Positions 42,939-51,526 of a DNA stretch of 64,000 nucleotides are shown here, piece after piece; position 1 is the stretch's first letter; every line of letters begins with the position of its first letter. The notes under the pieces are model-generated. The model did no database searches. It saw nothing but the letters and a program-made list of their open reading frames with translations, and was not told where the DNA came from. The stretch is from CAVQNQ01 sp963714205 (GTDB taxonomy: Bacteria > Acidobacteriota > Terriglobia > Bryobacterales > Bryobacteraceae), in assembly GCA_963714205.1 (NCBI GenBank), contig CAVQNQ010000004.1:806001-870000 (forward strand), in the 5' to 3' direction. The position numbers and the translations under genes are program-made.

Positions 42939-44252
42939 ATGATTCAACCGCAATCGGGCCTCACGCCCGCCTCGCTGGTCCCCAAGCTGCATCGTCTTTT
43001 CGACCTCTCGGCGGAAAAGATACGTTCGATCGAAGCGAGTTGGGATCCCTCCCAGGGATCGCCTGTCTGCACCGTCGCGGGCCGATACACCAGCCGCGGC
43101 TGGACCGAGTGGACGCAGGGCTTTCAATTCGGCTCCGCTCTCGTCCAGTTCGATGCCACCGGCGAGCGCGAGTTCCTCGAAATCGGCCGCGACCGCACGC
43201 TCGCCCGCATGACGCCGCACCTCACTGCCACCGGCGTGCACGACCATGGCTTCAATAACGTGAGCACCTACGGCAACCTGCTGCGTTTGATGAGCGAAGG
43301 CCGCATTTCCGAGAATCCCTGGGAGCGCCGCTACTACGAGCTGGCCCTGAAATGTTCCGGAGCGGTGCAGGCGGCGCGCTGGTCGCCGACGGCCGATGGC
43401 GGCGGCTATATCTACTCCTTCAACGGTCCGCACTCGCTGTTTGTGGATACCATCCGCACGCTGCGCGTCCTGGCCATCGCACATCAATTGGGCCAGGTGC
43501 TGTTAGGCGAGAACGGCCAGCGCATCAGCCTGCTCGACCGCCTCACCGGGCACGCCCTGGCGACCACGCGCTATTCCGTCTACTATGGCGAGGGCCGCGA
43601 CGCCTATGACGTGCGCGGCCGCGTGGCGCACGAAAGCATCTTCAATCCGCGCGATGGCAGCTACCGGTGCCCCAACTCGCAGCAGGGCTACTCGCCCTTC
43701 AGCACCTGGACGCGCGGCCTGGCGTGGGCCATGTGCGGCTTCGCCGAGCTGCTCGAGTTCTTCGATGCCCTGCCCGGCCCGCACGCCGCCACCAGCGTTT
43801 TCGAAAAGGCCGCCCGCGCCACCTGCGACTTTTACATCGCCAACACGCCGCCCGATGGCATCCCGTATTGGGATACCGGCGCGCCCGGTCTCGAGCGCCT
43901 GGGCGACTGGCGCGCGAATCCGGCCGATCCGCTAAACCCCTGGGAGCCCGTGGACAGTTCCGCGGCCGCCATCGGCGCGCAGGGCCTGCTGCGCCTTGGC
44001 CATCGTCTCGATGATAAGTGTTATTGGAATGCCGGCCTGGCGATCGCCGGGACGTTACTCGATGAGCCATACCTGAGCACCAGCCCGGCTCATCAAGGCC
44101 TCATCCTCCACTCGGTCTATCACCGTCCCAACGGCTGGAACGCCGGCCCCAGCGAATCCTCCATGTGGGGCGATTACCACGCGCGCGAACTGGCGCTTTA
44201 TCTGCTGCGAGTGGCCGAAGGCCGGCCGTACCTTAGGTTTGACGTGCGCTAA
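42939..44252 (+). CDS. Glycoside hydrolase family 88-like unsaturated glucuronyl hydrolase
   Basis: GH88 enzymes hydrate the enol double bond of unsaturated uronic acids released by polysaccharide lyases. The 437-residue protein has an (alpha/alpha)6-barrel pattern, WTEWTQGFQFG near residue 55, VHDHGFNN (Asp102) and SLFVDTIRTL (Asp170) at the positions of the two catalytic aspartates of the family, then WTRGLAWAMCGFAELL, PYWDTGAPG and VDSSAAAIGAQGLL. There is no signal peptide, so it would act in the cytoplasm. No lyase or sugar transporter is nearby. Confidence 0.8.
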   Translation: MIQPQSGLTPASLVPKLHRLFDLSAEKIRSIEASWDPSQGSPVCTVAGRYTSRGWTEWTQGFQFGSALVQFDATGEREFLEIGRDRTLARMTPHLTATGVHDHGFNNVSTYGNLLRLMSEGRISENPWERRYYELALKCSGAVQAARWSPTADGGGYIYSFNGPHSLFVDTIRTLRVLAIAHQLGQVLLGENGQRISLLDRLTGHALATTRYSVYYGEGRDAYDVRGRVAHESIFNPRDGSYRCPNSQQGYSPFSTWTRGLAWAMCGFAELLEFFDALPGPHAATSVFEKAARATCDFYIANTPPDGIPYWDTGAPGLERLGDWRANPADPLNPWEPVDSSAAAIGAQGLLRLGHRLDDKCYWNAGLAIAGTLLDEPYLSTSPAHQGLILHSVYHRPNGWNAGPSESSMWGDYHARELALYLLRVAEGRPYLRFDVR

Positions 44253-44388
44253 GTTACACCCGGACCTTACTTTCATTTACAATTCGCACGGTAACAGGTT
44301 CCGCGTCCCGGCACGTCTCTACTGGCAGAGAGTTCGGAAAACCAAGTTGAAATTCAAAAAAACTCAGAAGAGCAAAGAGAGGGAGAGT

Positions 44389-44826
44389 ATGACTAAGAAA
44401 TTCGCGTTGTTCCTTGGGGCGTTCTGCCTGTTGTCTGTGTCGGCCATTCCAATGACGGCGCAGTCATTGCGGGTTAAAGCAAATATTCCGTTCGCCTTCA
44501 TGGTCGGCGGTAAGTCCATGCCGGCCGGAGAGTACATGGTGGACCGGAGCTTGACAGACAGGCCCGCGGGGTTCTTGAGCATCACAAACGAGGCCGGCGG
44601 CGGCTGCTTCGCTTGGCCCGTCGTCGTCGGCGGCGGCGCTGACGTCACGCACAACCAGCCGGAGTTGATCTTCCACCGCTACGGCGACCGCTATTTCCTG
44701 TACCAGGTATGGGACGGCTTCTCAACTACCGGGTTCCAGATTCGACCCTCGCGCGACGAGCGCAAGGCGACCCAGGAGAGCGCCGCCATCCAGCCGGATA
44801 ACGTGGTCATCGTCGCTATGCGGTAA
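44389..44826 (+). CDS. Small secreted protein of an acidobacterial type
   Basis: A 145-residue protein with a clear signal peptide (KFALFLGAFCLLSVSAIPMTAQS). The mature part begins LRVKANIPFAFMVGGKSMPAGEYMVDR, a pattern I associate with many short acidobacterial exported proteins, then alternates beta strands up to DNVVIVAMR. The ATG at 44389 follows GAGAGGGAGAG. The function is not known. The 136-bp gap upstream is AT-richer than its surroundings and probably holds its promoter, but I see no clear boxes. Confidence 0.75.
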   Translation: MTKKFALFLGAFCLLSVSAIPMTAQSLRVKANIPFAFMVGGKSMPAGEYMVDRSLTDRPAGFLSITNEAGGGCFAWPVVVGGGADVTHNQPELIFHRYGDRYFLYQVWDGFSTTGFQIRPSRDERKATQESAAIQPDNVVIVAMR

Positions 44827-44939
44827 CCGCCTTCCCGCCAAATAGAGGGGCCGGCATGATCTGCGCGCGGCTCCTCACTCCTCAAGAATCCTCCATATGG
44901 GGCGTCTGCCATGCACACAAACGGCGCTCTATTTTTTCG

Positions 44940-44985
44940 CTTCGCGGAGCAGCGGCCGGACGGCCGCTACGCTCCTATAGCGAAG
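44940..44985. terminator. Long inverted repeat over the end of the Pit gene
   Basis: Nested arms: CTTCGC, GGAGC and AGCGGCCG pair with CGGCCGCT, GCTCC and GCGAAG around a 2-base centre, with small internal bulges. The structure includes the last codons and stop of the Pit gene (minus strand). It could stop minus-strand transcription, although the tract after it on that strand is A-rich and not T-rich. It could also be an mRNA-stabilising 3' end. Confidence 0.5.
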
Positions 44986-45965
44986 TGTAGCGCCAAGAAG
45001 GAGACATAGGCGATGATGGCGGCGGCGGGAATCGTGAGCACCCAGGCCCACACGATATCGGTGGCGAGGCCCCAGCGCACCGCCTTCAGGCGATTGATGC
45101 TCCCCACTCCCACGATGGCCCCGGCGATGGCATGGGTGGTCGAGACCGGCAAGCCCAGATGGGTGGCCAGCAGCACGGCCGAGGCGGCGCCCGTCTCCGC
45201 GCAGAAGCCGCTGCGCGGTTTCAGGCGCGTGAGCCTTCCGCCCATGGTGCGCACAATGCGCCAGCCGCCGCTCAGCGTCCCCAGCGCGATGGCCGCATGG
45301 GCCATCATCAGCACCCAGAACGGAATCCGGAACGTGCTCGTGTAGTGCGAGGCGTACAGCACGCCGGCGATCAGCCCGGCGGTCTTCTGCGCATCGTTGG
45401 AGCCGTGCGAGAGGCTGAAGGCGGCCGCCGAGAGCAATTGGAAGCGGCGGAAATAGCGGTCCATCTTCGAGGGGCTCGAATAGCGGAAAATCCACTGCAC
45501 CGCCACCATCAGGCTGTAAGCCGACACAAGCCCGATCATGGGAGCCATGAAGATGAACAGCACGGTGAGCGGCCACTGCCCCACTATCAGGCCTCCGAAG
45601 CCGGCGCGCGCCAGGGCAGCCCCGGCGTATCCGCCGATGAGCGCGTGCGAGGAACTGGTGGGCAGGGCCAGCCACCACGTGATCAGGTCCCAGGCGATCG
45701 CGCCGGCCAGCCCCGCCAGAATCACAAATGGCGTGATCAGTTCCAGGTTGACGAACCCGCTCCCCACCGTGCGGGCCACCGCCGTGCCGAACAGGAAGGC
45801 CGCCACGAAGTTAAAAAAAGCGGCCCACGCGACGGCTTGAAACGGCGTCAGGACACGCGTGGCCACGATGGTCGCGATCGAGTTGGCGGCATCGTGAAAG
45901 CCGTTGATAAAATCGAACACCAGCGCGATGCCGATGATGGTGACGGCCAGCTGAAGGGTGGACAT
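44967..45965 (-). CDS. pit: Inorganic phosphate transporter of the PiT family
   Basis: A 332-residue permease with ten or so helices and the two PiT signature repeats: FDFINGFHDAANSIATIV near residue 17 and SLSHGSNDAQKTAGLI near residue 195. GLPVSTTHAIAGAIVG is the conserved C-terminal stretch. PiT carriers move metal-phosphate complexes with protons. It begins three bases after the DUF47 gene, the usual partner of PiT carriers. Confidence 0.94.
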   Translation of the reverse strand: MSTLQLAVTIIGIALVFDFINGFHDAANSIATIVATRVLTPFQAVAWAAFFNFVAAFLFGTAVARTVGSGFVNLELITPFVILAGLAGAIAWDLITWWLALPTSSSHALIGGYAGAALARAGFGGLIVGQWPLTVLFIFMAPMIGLVSAYSLMVAVQWIFRYSSPSKMDRYFRRFQLLSAAAFSLSHGSNDAQKTAGLIAGVLYASHYTSTFRIPFWVLMMAHAAIALGTLSGGWRIVRTMGGRLTRLKPRSGFCAETGAASAVLLATHLGLPVSTTHAIAGAIVGVGSINRLKAVRWGLATDIVWAWVLTIPAAAIIAYVSFLALHFAIGA

Positions 45966-45968
45966 CGC

Positions 45969-46583
45969 TCAGCTGTTTTTGACCACCACGTTCTGCAGAA
46001 CGTCAGCCACGTCCTCGCAGCTATCGATGGTGTCCTCGAAAAACTCGTACACTTCCTTGAGCTTGATGACCGTTAGCGGATTGGTTTCGTGGTTGAACAG
46101 GCTCGCTACGGCGTTCCGGCCGATGCCGTCGGCCTCGTTCTCCAGCCGGTTGATCTCTATGCAGTGCTCCATGATCGGACCGTTCGCTTCCAGAGCCTTC
46201 AGAGCGGAGTGGAGCGATCTCGAGCACGTGTCCACGATTTCGGCCAGCGTCACCATGGTCGCCGGGATGGGGTCGATGTTATAGGAAACCAGCCGGTGGG
46301 CGGTGTCCTCGATGCCGTCGAGCACATCGTCCAGCGCCGAAGAGATGTTGTGGATGTCCTCGGGATCGATGGGCGTGATGAACGTCTGGTTGAGGCGCGT
46401 GAAAATCTCGTGGATCACTTCATCGCCGGCATGTTCCAGCGAGTTGATCTCGCGGGCCGCGACACGCAGGCGCGAATTGCCCGCACGGACGCCCTCGAGC
46501 AGCAGCCTCGAGGCATCCGAAATAATGGCCACCTGTTTCAAAAAGAGGTGATAGAACTTCTCTTCGCGCGGCAGCAGTCTCAT
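45969..46583 (-). CDS. DUF47 (PhoU-like) phosphate transport regulator
   Basis: A 204-residue all-helical protein with PhoU-like character (FYHLFLKQVAIISDASRLLLEG, INSLEHAGDEVIHEIFTRL with metal-binding acidic residues, IEDTAHRLVSYN). DUF47 proteins, also called Pit accessory proteins, are found next to PiT carriers and adjust their activity. The ATG is 50 bases after the end of ttcA, and the pit gene follows directly. Confidence 0.9.
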   Translation of the reverse strand: MRLLPREEKFYHLFLKQVAIISDASRLLLEGVRAGNSRLRVAAREINSLEHAGDEVIHEIFTRLNQTFITPIDPEDIHNISSALDDVLDGIEDTAHRLVSYNIDPIPATMVTLAEIVDTCSRSLHSALKALEANGPIMEHCIEINRLENEADGIGRNAVASLFNHETNPLTVIKLKEVYEFFEDTIDSCEDVADVLQNVVVKNS

Positions 46584-46633
46584 AGGTTGGAAACGAAAGA
46601 GAAGCTTATGTTAATCGGTTTGTAACAATCGGG

Positions 46634-47419
46634 TCAAACCCCGTCCTGCTCGCCGTTTACGATGAGGAAGGGATTGGCGGGTTCCGCGCGCCCCAGAAAG
46701 CGCGGATCGAGCAACCGGCTGGGATCCAGGTTCCCCATGGCCGAGAGTATGTTTTCCTTCAAGTGCGGATAGTCACGCTCGAGCCCGGAGAACAGATCGC
46801 GCAGGGATCGGCGCACGGTGCCGGTTTTCTGCGAGCATCCGCACGGCACGATGGGAATCCCCAGCGCCTGGGCATAGGCCCGCGTGATCTCCTCGGTGAC
46901 GAACACGAGCGGCCGTATGAGCCGGTATTCGCGATCCCGCGAGGCGGTCACGGCCGGCAGCGCGCTGAGCCTGCCGGTGAAAAGGGTATTGCGCAGCAGC
47001 GCCTCGCAAAAATCGTCGGCGGTGTGGCCGAAGGCGATTACGTTGGCGCCCAGGCCGTGCGCGATTTCGTAGACCGCGCGCCGCCGGTACCGGCTGCACA
47101 GGTCGCAGCCATGCTCCGGCTGCTCCTCGAGCAGGCGCAGCGAGGGGGCGTCGCGGTAGTACGTCCAGGCGATGCCGCGCTCTTTGAGATACTCGGCCAG
47201 CGGCTCGATGGGGCGCAGGAATTTGCCTTGCTCCACGGTGAAGGCGCATACCGAGAAATCCACCGGTGCGCGCTTTTGGAGCAGCCGCAGGGCCTCCAGC
47301 AGCGTGGCCGAATCCTTGCCGCCGGAAAGCGCCACGGCCACGCGGTCGCCCTCGCGGATCATGCCGAAGCGGTGTATGGCTTCGCCGACCTTGCGGAGGA
47401 GGGTTTTTTCGAGGTCCAC
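46634..47419 (-). CDS. ttcA: tRNA 2-thiocytidine synthetase TtcA-like
   Basis: TtcA adds sulfur to C32 of tRNA, using ATP and a [4Fe-4S] cluster. With the GTG start at 47419 the product is 261 residues. It has the PP-loop VALSGGKDSAT at 30-40, the CDLCSRYRRRAVYEIA stretch (CxxC) and VPCGCSQKTGTVRR, giving the expected third cysteine, and FGHTADDFCEALLRN. A longer form starting at 47479 would overlap the divergent rsmB start, so the shorter one is preferred. TtuA-type enzymes have extra zinc fingers that are not seen here. Confidence 0.85.
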   Translation of the reverse strand: MDLEKTLLRKVGEAIHRFGMIREGDRVAVALSGGKDSATLLEALRLLQKRAPVDFSVCAFTVEQGKFLRPIEPLAEYLKERGIAWTYYRDAPSLRLLEEQPEHGCDLCSRYRRRAVYEIAHGLGANVIAFGHTADDFCEALLRNTLFTGRLSALPAVTASRDREYRLIRPLVFVTEEITRAYAQALGIPIVPCGCSQKTGTVRRSLRDLFSGLERDYPHLKENILSAMGNLDPSRLLDPRFLGRAEPANPFLIVNGEQDGV

Positions 47420-47426
47420 TGGCTTT

Positions 47427-48512
47427 ATGGTGACACAGGCCTCCGGGTCCCGCGCAGTGGCGTTCGACGTTCTCCGCAAGGTCGAGACCGGCGGCTATGC
47501 CTCCGATCTGCTGTTGGAGCGCTCGGCGCCGCTCGAGTCGCGCGATGCGGGGCTGGCGGCGGAAATCGTCTTCGGCGTGTTGCGCTACCGAGCGCAGCTC
47601 GATTGGCTCATCGAGCGCTATTCCGGGCGCGAACGGAAGCTGGATGCGGAAGTGCGCATCGCCCTGCGCATGGGCGTCTACCAGCTTCGCTATCTCGAGC
47701 GCATTCCCCCGCACGCCGCCGTGGCGGAGAGCGTCGAGCTGGTCAAGCGCGCGCGCAAGCTATCGGCGGCGGGGCTGGTGAACGCGGTTCTGCGCAAGGT
47801 GGATCGCGAGCCGGTCGGCTGGCCCAGCCGCGAAATCGAGCTCTCCTGCCCGGAGTGGCTGCTGGCTCGCTGGGAGCGCTCTTATGGCCGCGAGGCCGCC
47901 GAAGCCATCGCTCGCGCGGCGCTTTCCGAGCCGGAGAAATTCAGGCGCGGCGCCCGCCGCCAGGACATCGGCTCGCAGGCCATCGTGCCGCTGCTCGGCC
48001 TGGCGCGCGGCCAGTGGTTCCTCGATCTCTGCGCCGCGCCGGGCAACAAGACCGCGCAGGCGCTCGAAGCCGGCGTGCACGCGGTGGCCTGCGACCTGCA
48101 TTACCACCGCCTGGCGCAGCTTCGGGGCATGGGCGCGGACCTGGTGGTGCTGGACGGCACCCGGCCGCTGCCCTTCGCGCGCCGCTTCGATCGCATTCTG
48201 GTGGATGCCCCCTGTTCCGGCACCGGCACGCTGGGGCGCAATCCCGAAATCAAGTGGCGCCTGGATCCCGCCGATCTCACGGACCTGCCGCGCCGCCAGA
48301 AGGCCCTGCTGGCCAGCGCGCGCGCCGCGCTCGCGCCGGGGGGCTTAGTGGTCTACGCCACCTGTTCGCTGGAGCCCGAAGAGAACCGCGACGTGGTGGC
48401 GGAGGCTCCGCCCGAACTGGTTGTAGAGACCTTTGAGCGCCTGCCCGGGCGCGATCCGGGGGACGGTTTCTACGCCGCTGTGATAAAATCGGAGCAGCCC
48501 GCAAATGATTGA
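47427..48512 (+). CDS. rsmB: 16S rRNA (cytosine967-C5)-methyltransferase RsmB
   Basis: RsmB methylates C967 of 16S rRNA. The 361-residue product has an N-terminal NusB-like RNA-binding domain (ALRMGVYQLRYLERIPPHAAV is its signature) and a C-terminal methyltransferase with DLCAAPGNKTAQAL, the catalytic DAPCSGTGTLGRNP and YATCSLEPEEN, which carry the two cysteines of the m5C mechanism. It is about 60 residues shorter than the E. coli enzyme. It starts seven bases from the divergent ttcA start and overlaps rpe by eight bases. Confidence 0.93.
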   Translation: MVTQASGSRAVAFDVLRKVETGGYASDLLLERSAPLESRDAGLAAEIVFGVLRYRAQLDWLIERYSGRERKLDAEVRIALRMGVYQLRYLERIPPHAAVAESVELVKRARKLSAAGLVNAVLRKVDREPVGWPSREIELSCPEWLLARWERSYGREAAEAIARAALSEPEKFRRGARRQDIGSQAIVPLLGLARGQWFLDLCAAPGNKTAQALEAGVHAVACDLHYHRLAQLRGMGADLVVLDGTRPLPFARRFDRILVDAPCSGTGTLGRNPEIKWRLDPADLTDLPRRQKALLASARAALAPGGLVVYATCSLEPEENRDVVAEAPPELVVETFERLPGRDPGDGFYAAVIKSEQPAND

Positions 48513-49179
48513 AATTGTTCCTTCAATTCTCTCCGCCGATTTCGCCCGGCTGGCCGAGGAGATCGCCTCCGTGGAGCGCGGCGGGGCTTCCATGCTGCAT
48601 CTGGATGTGATGGATGGCCACTTCGTGCCGAACCTGACCATCGGGCCACCCGTAGTCGAGTCTGTCCGCAAGGCCACGCGCCTGCACCTGGACGTTCACC
48701 TGATGATCGAGAACGCCGACCGCTATGCCGGCGCATTCGTGCGCGCGGGGGCCAACTCCGTCTCGGTGCACTACGAGGCCTGCCATCACCTGGACGCGGT
48801 TCTCGAATCCATCCGCAAGGATGGCGCCTTGGCCGGCGTGGTGCTGAACCCCGCAACGCCCGTGGCGCTCCTCGAGGAAGTCCTGGAAGTGGCGGACTAC
48901 GTGCTCCTGATGAGCGTCAACCCGGGTTTCGGCGGCCAGAAGCTCATCCCCTACGTGCTCGAGAAGGTGCGTAAACTGGTGGGGATGCGGCGTGAGAGAC
49001 GCTTGGCGCTGCCCATCGAGATCGATGGCGGCGTGCACCGCGATAACCTGGCGGAAGTGGTGCGGGCGGGGTGTGATTGGATCGTCACAGGGTCGGCCGT
49101 CTTTCACAGTCCGGACGCCGAGGCCACGGTGCGGCAGATGCGCGAGATCGCGGCCGGCGCGACGGCGATGCGCGCCTGA
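48505..49179 (+). CDS. rpe: Ribulose-phosphate 3-epimerase
   Basis: Rpe interconverts ribulose-5-phosphate and xylulose-5-phosphate in the pentose phosphate pathway. The 224-residue TIM barrel has PSILSADFARLAEEI, the metal-site HLDVMDGHFVPNLTIGP, VLLMSVNPGFGGQ and LPIEIDGGV, all standard. Length is normal. Its ATG lies inside the last codons of rsmB. Confidence 0.96.
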   Translation: MIEIVPSILSADFARLAEEIASVERGGASMLHLDVMDGHFVPNLTIGPPVVESVRKATRLHLDVHLMIENADRYAGAFVRAGANSVSVHYEACHHLDAVLESIRKDGALAGVVLNPATPVALLEEVLEVADYVLLMSVNPGFGGQKLIPYVLEKVRKLVGMRRERRLALPIEIDGGVHRDNLAEVVRAGCDWIVTGSAVFHSPDAEATVRQMREIAAGATAMRA

Positions 49180-49205
49180 AACTGATTGGGGTGGGTGGAT
49201 TCATT

Positions 49206-50549
49206 ATGGTTCGAAGCAAATTCCGTTCCGCCGCGATGGTGGCGGCGTTTACCGTGTTGTTGTTGATTTCGTGCGGCTGTTTTCGCAAGCACAAGTACGA
49301 GAACCCGATCACGAAGGATACTCAGCAGCCCGATAAGGTACTCTACGATTCGGCCGTCGAGGATATCGAGCACGGCCGCTACGAGAGATCCCGGCTCACG
49401 CTCCAAACCCTCATGAACACTTACGACACCAGTGAGTACCTGGCCAAGGCCAAGCTGGCCGTCGCGGATAGCTGGTACCGGGAGGGTGGCGCGCACGGCT
49501 TCGCGCAGGCTGAAGCGGAGTACAAGGATTTCATTCTCTTTTATCCCAGCATGGAGGAAGCCGCCGAGGCCCAGGAGAAGGTCTGCAAGATGCAGTACCA
49601 GCAGATGGACAGGTCCGACCGCGACCCCCTGCATGCCCTGCGCGCCGAGGATGAGTGCAAGCAGCTTCTGGTGCAATTCCCCAACAGCAAGTTCGCGCCC
49701 GAGGCGCAGCAGTTGCTCCGCAACATCCAGGAAGTGCTGGCGGATGCCGAATTCAAGGTGGGCGCCTTCTACCGCACCAAGGGCAGTTTCCCGGCGGCCG
49801 CCAACCGGCTGCGGGCTCTCACCGATCAGTTCCCGCTCTACAGCCATGCGGACGATGCCCTGTGGAGTCTCGCGGATTCCTATCAGCGCATGGGAGACCG
49901 CTTCGAGAACCAACAGGCCGAGGCCTATGCCAAGCTGGTTCGCGAATACCCGCTGAGCGATCACGTGGATGCCGCCAAAACCGCGCTGACGGCCATGAAC
50001 CGGCCGGTGCCGGCGCCCGATCCGGTGGCCGAAGCGCGCATGAAATATGAGCGCGAAAACCGCACCAAACAGGGGATGTTAGCTGGCGTTTTCGGCGTTT
50101 TTGGGACGCATCCCGACACCACCGCGGCGGCTAAATCCGGCACCCCGCAGATGCAAGGTCTGCGTCCCACGGTGCCGGTCAGCATCCCGGCCAGCGCGGC
50201 GGGAAGCCTGGGCGTGAGCGCGGATGTTTCGGCGGCTATCGCGACGGATTCCTCGGCCCTGGACAAGAACCCCGACGCGCGCGCCAATCCTCCGGCCGGT
50301 GGAGCGGCGGCGGGCACGGGAACGGGTACGGAGCAAACAGCCGCGGCCGTGCCGGACAACACTCCGCCGCCTACCAACCATCCCTTCAAACCCAAGAAGG
50401 CCAAAAAGGTCAAGGCCGCCAAGAAGAACGCCAAGCCGGTGCCCGCCGCCCCCGCGCAGCCTGCAGCCGCGCCCGCGCAGCCTGCAGCCGGGCCCGGCCA
50501 GCCCGCGTCCGCGTCCGGCGGCGCGCCCGCCGGCACGCCGCAGCCATGA
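49206..50549 (+). CDS. BamD-like outer-membrane assembly lipoprotein with long C-terminal tail
   Basis: BamD is an essential lipoprotein of the beta-barrel assembly machine. The 447-residue product has a lipoprotein signal (AFTVLLLISCGC, lipobox LISC) and a set of TPR repeats in residues about 45-270 (YDSAVEDIEHGRYERSRLTL, FYPSMEEAAEAQEKVC, FPNSKFAPEAQQLL). The last 170 residues are low complexity, rich in Ala, Pro, Gly and Lys, with KPKKAKKVKAAKKNAKP and then AQPAAAPAQPAAGPGQPA. That tail is absent from E. coli BamD (245 residues). Another TPR lipoprotein role is possible. It overlaps the receiver-domain gene by four bases. Confidence 0.75.
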   Translation: MVRSKFRSAAMVAAFTVLLLISCGCFRKHKYENPITKDTQQPDKVLYDSAVEDIEHGRYERSRLTLQTLMNTYDTSEYLAKAKLAVADSWYREGGAHGFAQAEAEYKDFILFYPSMEEAAEAQEKVCKMQYQQMDRSDRDPLHALRAEDECKQLLVQFPNSKFAPEAQQLLRNIQEVLADAEFKVGAFYRTKGSFPAAANRLRALTDQFPLYSHADDALWSLADSYQRMGDRFENQQAEAYAKLVREYPLSDHVDAAKTALTAMNRPVPAPDPVAEARMKYERENRTKQGMLAGVFGVFGTHPDTTAAAKSGTPQMQGLRPTVPVSIPASAAGSLGVSADVSAAIATDSSALDKNPDARANPPAGGAAAGTGTGTEQTAAAVPDNTPPPTNHPFKPKKAKKVKAAKKNAKPVPAAPAQPAAAPAQPAAGPGQPASASGGAPAGTPQP

Positions 50550-51523
50550 GCCGCATTCTGCTGGTGGACGACAGCCCGCACGCCCAGCGCATAGGGGAGC
50601 GCATCCTCAGCGACGAGGGCTACGAGGTGGCCACGGTGAGCCACGCCGACGCGGCGCTCATCCGTCTGGATGACGTCGATCCCGACGTGGTGCTGGCCGA
50701 TGCGGTGATGCCCGGCCGCACCGGCTACGAGATTTGCCAGTACATCAAGATGAACCCCCGCCACCGGCACGTGCGCCTGATCCTCACCGCGGGCGCGCTG
50801 GAGCCCCTGGATGACGCACGCGTGCGCCAGGTGGGAGCCGATGCCACGCTGAAAAAGCCCTTCGAGGCTACCGCCCTGCTGGCGGCCGTGAAGCCGCTGG
50901 CCGAAGCCGCCTTGGCGGCGCGCGCGGCGGCCGGCGATCCGCGCGCATCCGCCGGGCCCGGCGCGGACTCTCCCGCGCCGCGGAGCCAGACGCCCTTTAT
51001 TGCGGTGGTGGATGCCGAGCAGGTTCGCGCCGCTGTCACGGTGGCGCTCGACGCAGCCATGGATTCCATGGTGGATGAGATCGCACGGCGCGTGCTGGCC
51101 GCCTTGCACACGCGCAAGTCCGAAGGCGATGAGCCGGCCGCGCTGGTATCGCCGCGGCGGATTCCGCTCGAGGAGCCTCGCGCGGCGCTTCCGCTTCCTG
51201 CGGTACAGCCCATGGATCCGATCCGCCGTGTAACGCCGCTGCGCCTGCGCTCCGGCTCGCTTTTGGGCGTGGATCCCGCATCGCCGGAGACCCCACCGGA
51301 GCGGGCCGCCGAGCCTGCCGCGGTGCCGGTTCCCGAGCCGCTGCCCCCGCCCCCTCAGCAGTCCGCGGCGGAGCCACCACCCTCGCCGCCCGCCGAGTCT
51401 CCCGTGTCGCGCCCGCAGACCCGGGTCACGCTGCTGCGCGCCCGCCCCGGCTCCATTCTGGGGCTGGACCTCTACGGGCCGGACCCCGATGAATCCCCCT
51501 CCCAACCGCGCGACGACGCCTGA
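50546..51523 (+). CDS. Response-regulator receiver protein with disordered tail
   Basis: A 325-residue protein with an N-terminal CheY-like domain (1-120): ILLVDD, phospho-acceptor Asp52 in VLADAVMPG, Thr81 and Lys103-104 (LKKPFEA). No DNA-binding or enzymatic output domain follows. The rest is low complexity, except for a helical stretch (155-190) and two copies of the motif R-V-T-x-L-R-x-R-x-G-S-x-L-G-x-D at about 228-243 and 293-308, separated by a Pro/Ala-rich linker. ATGA overlap with the BamD-like gene. The partner kinase is not known. Confidence 0.82.
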   Translation: MSRILLVDDSPHAQRIGERILSDEGYEVATVSHADAALIRLDDVDPDVVLADAVMPGRTGYEICQYIKMNPRHRHVRLILTAGALEPLDDARVRQVGADATLKKPFEATALLAAVKPLAEAALAARAAAGDPRASAGPGADSPAPRSQTPFIAVVDAEQVRAAVTVALDAAMDSMVDEIARRVLAALHTRKSEGDEPAALVSPRRIPLEEPRAALPLPAVQPMDPIRRVTPLRLRSGSLLGVDPASPETPPERAAEPAAVPVPEPLPPPPQQSAAEPPPSPPAESPVSRPQTRVTLLRARPGSILGLDLYGPDPDESPSQPRDDA

Positions 51524-51526
51524 TCT

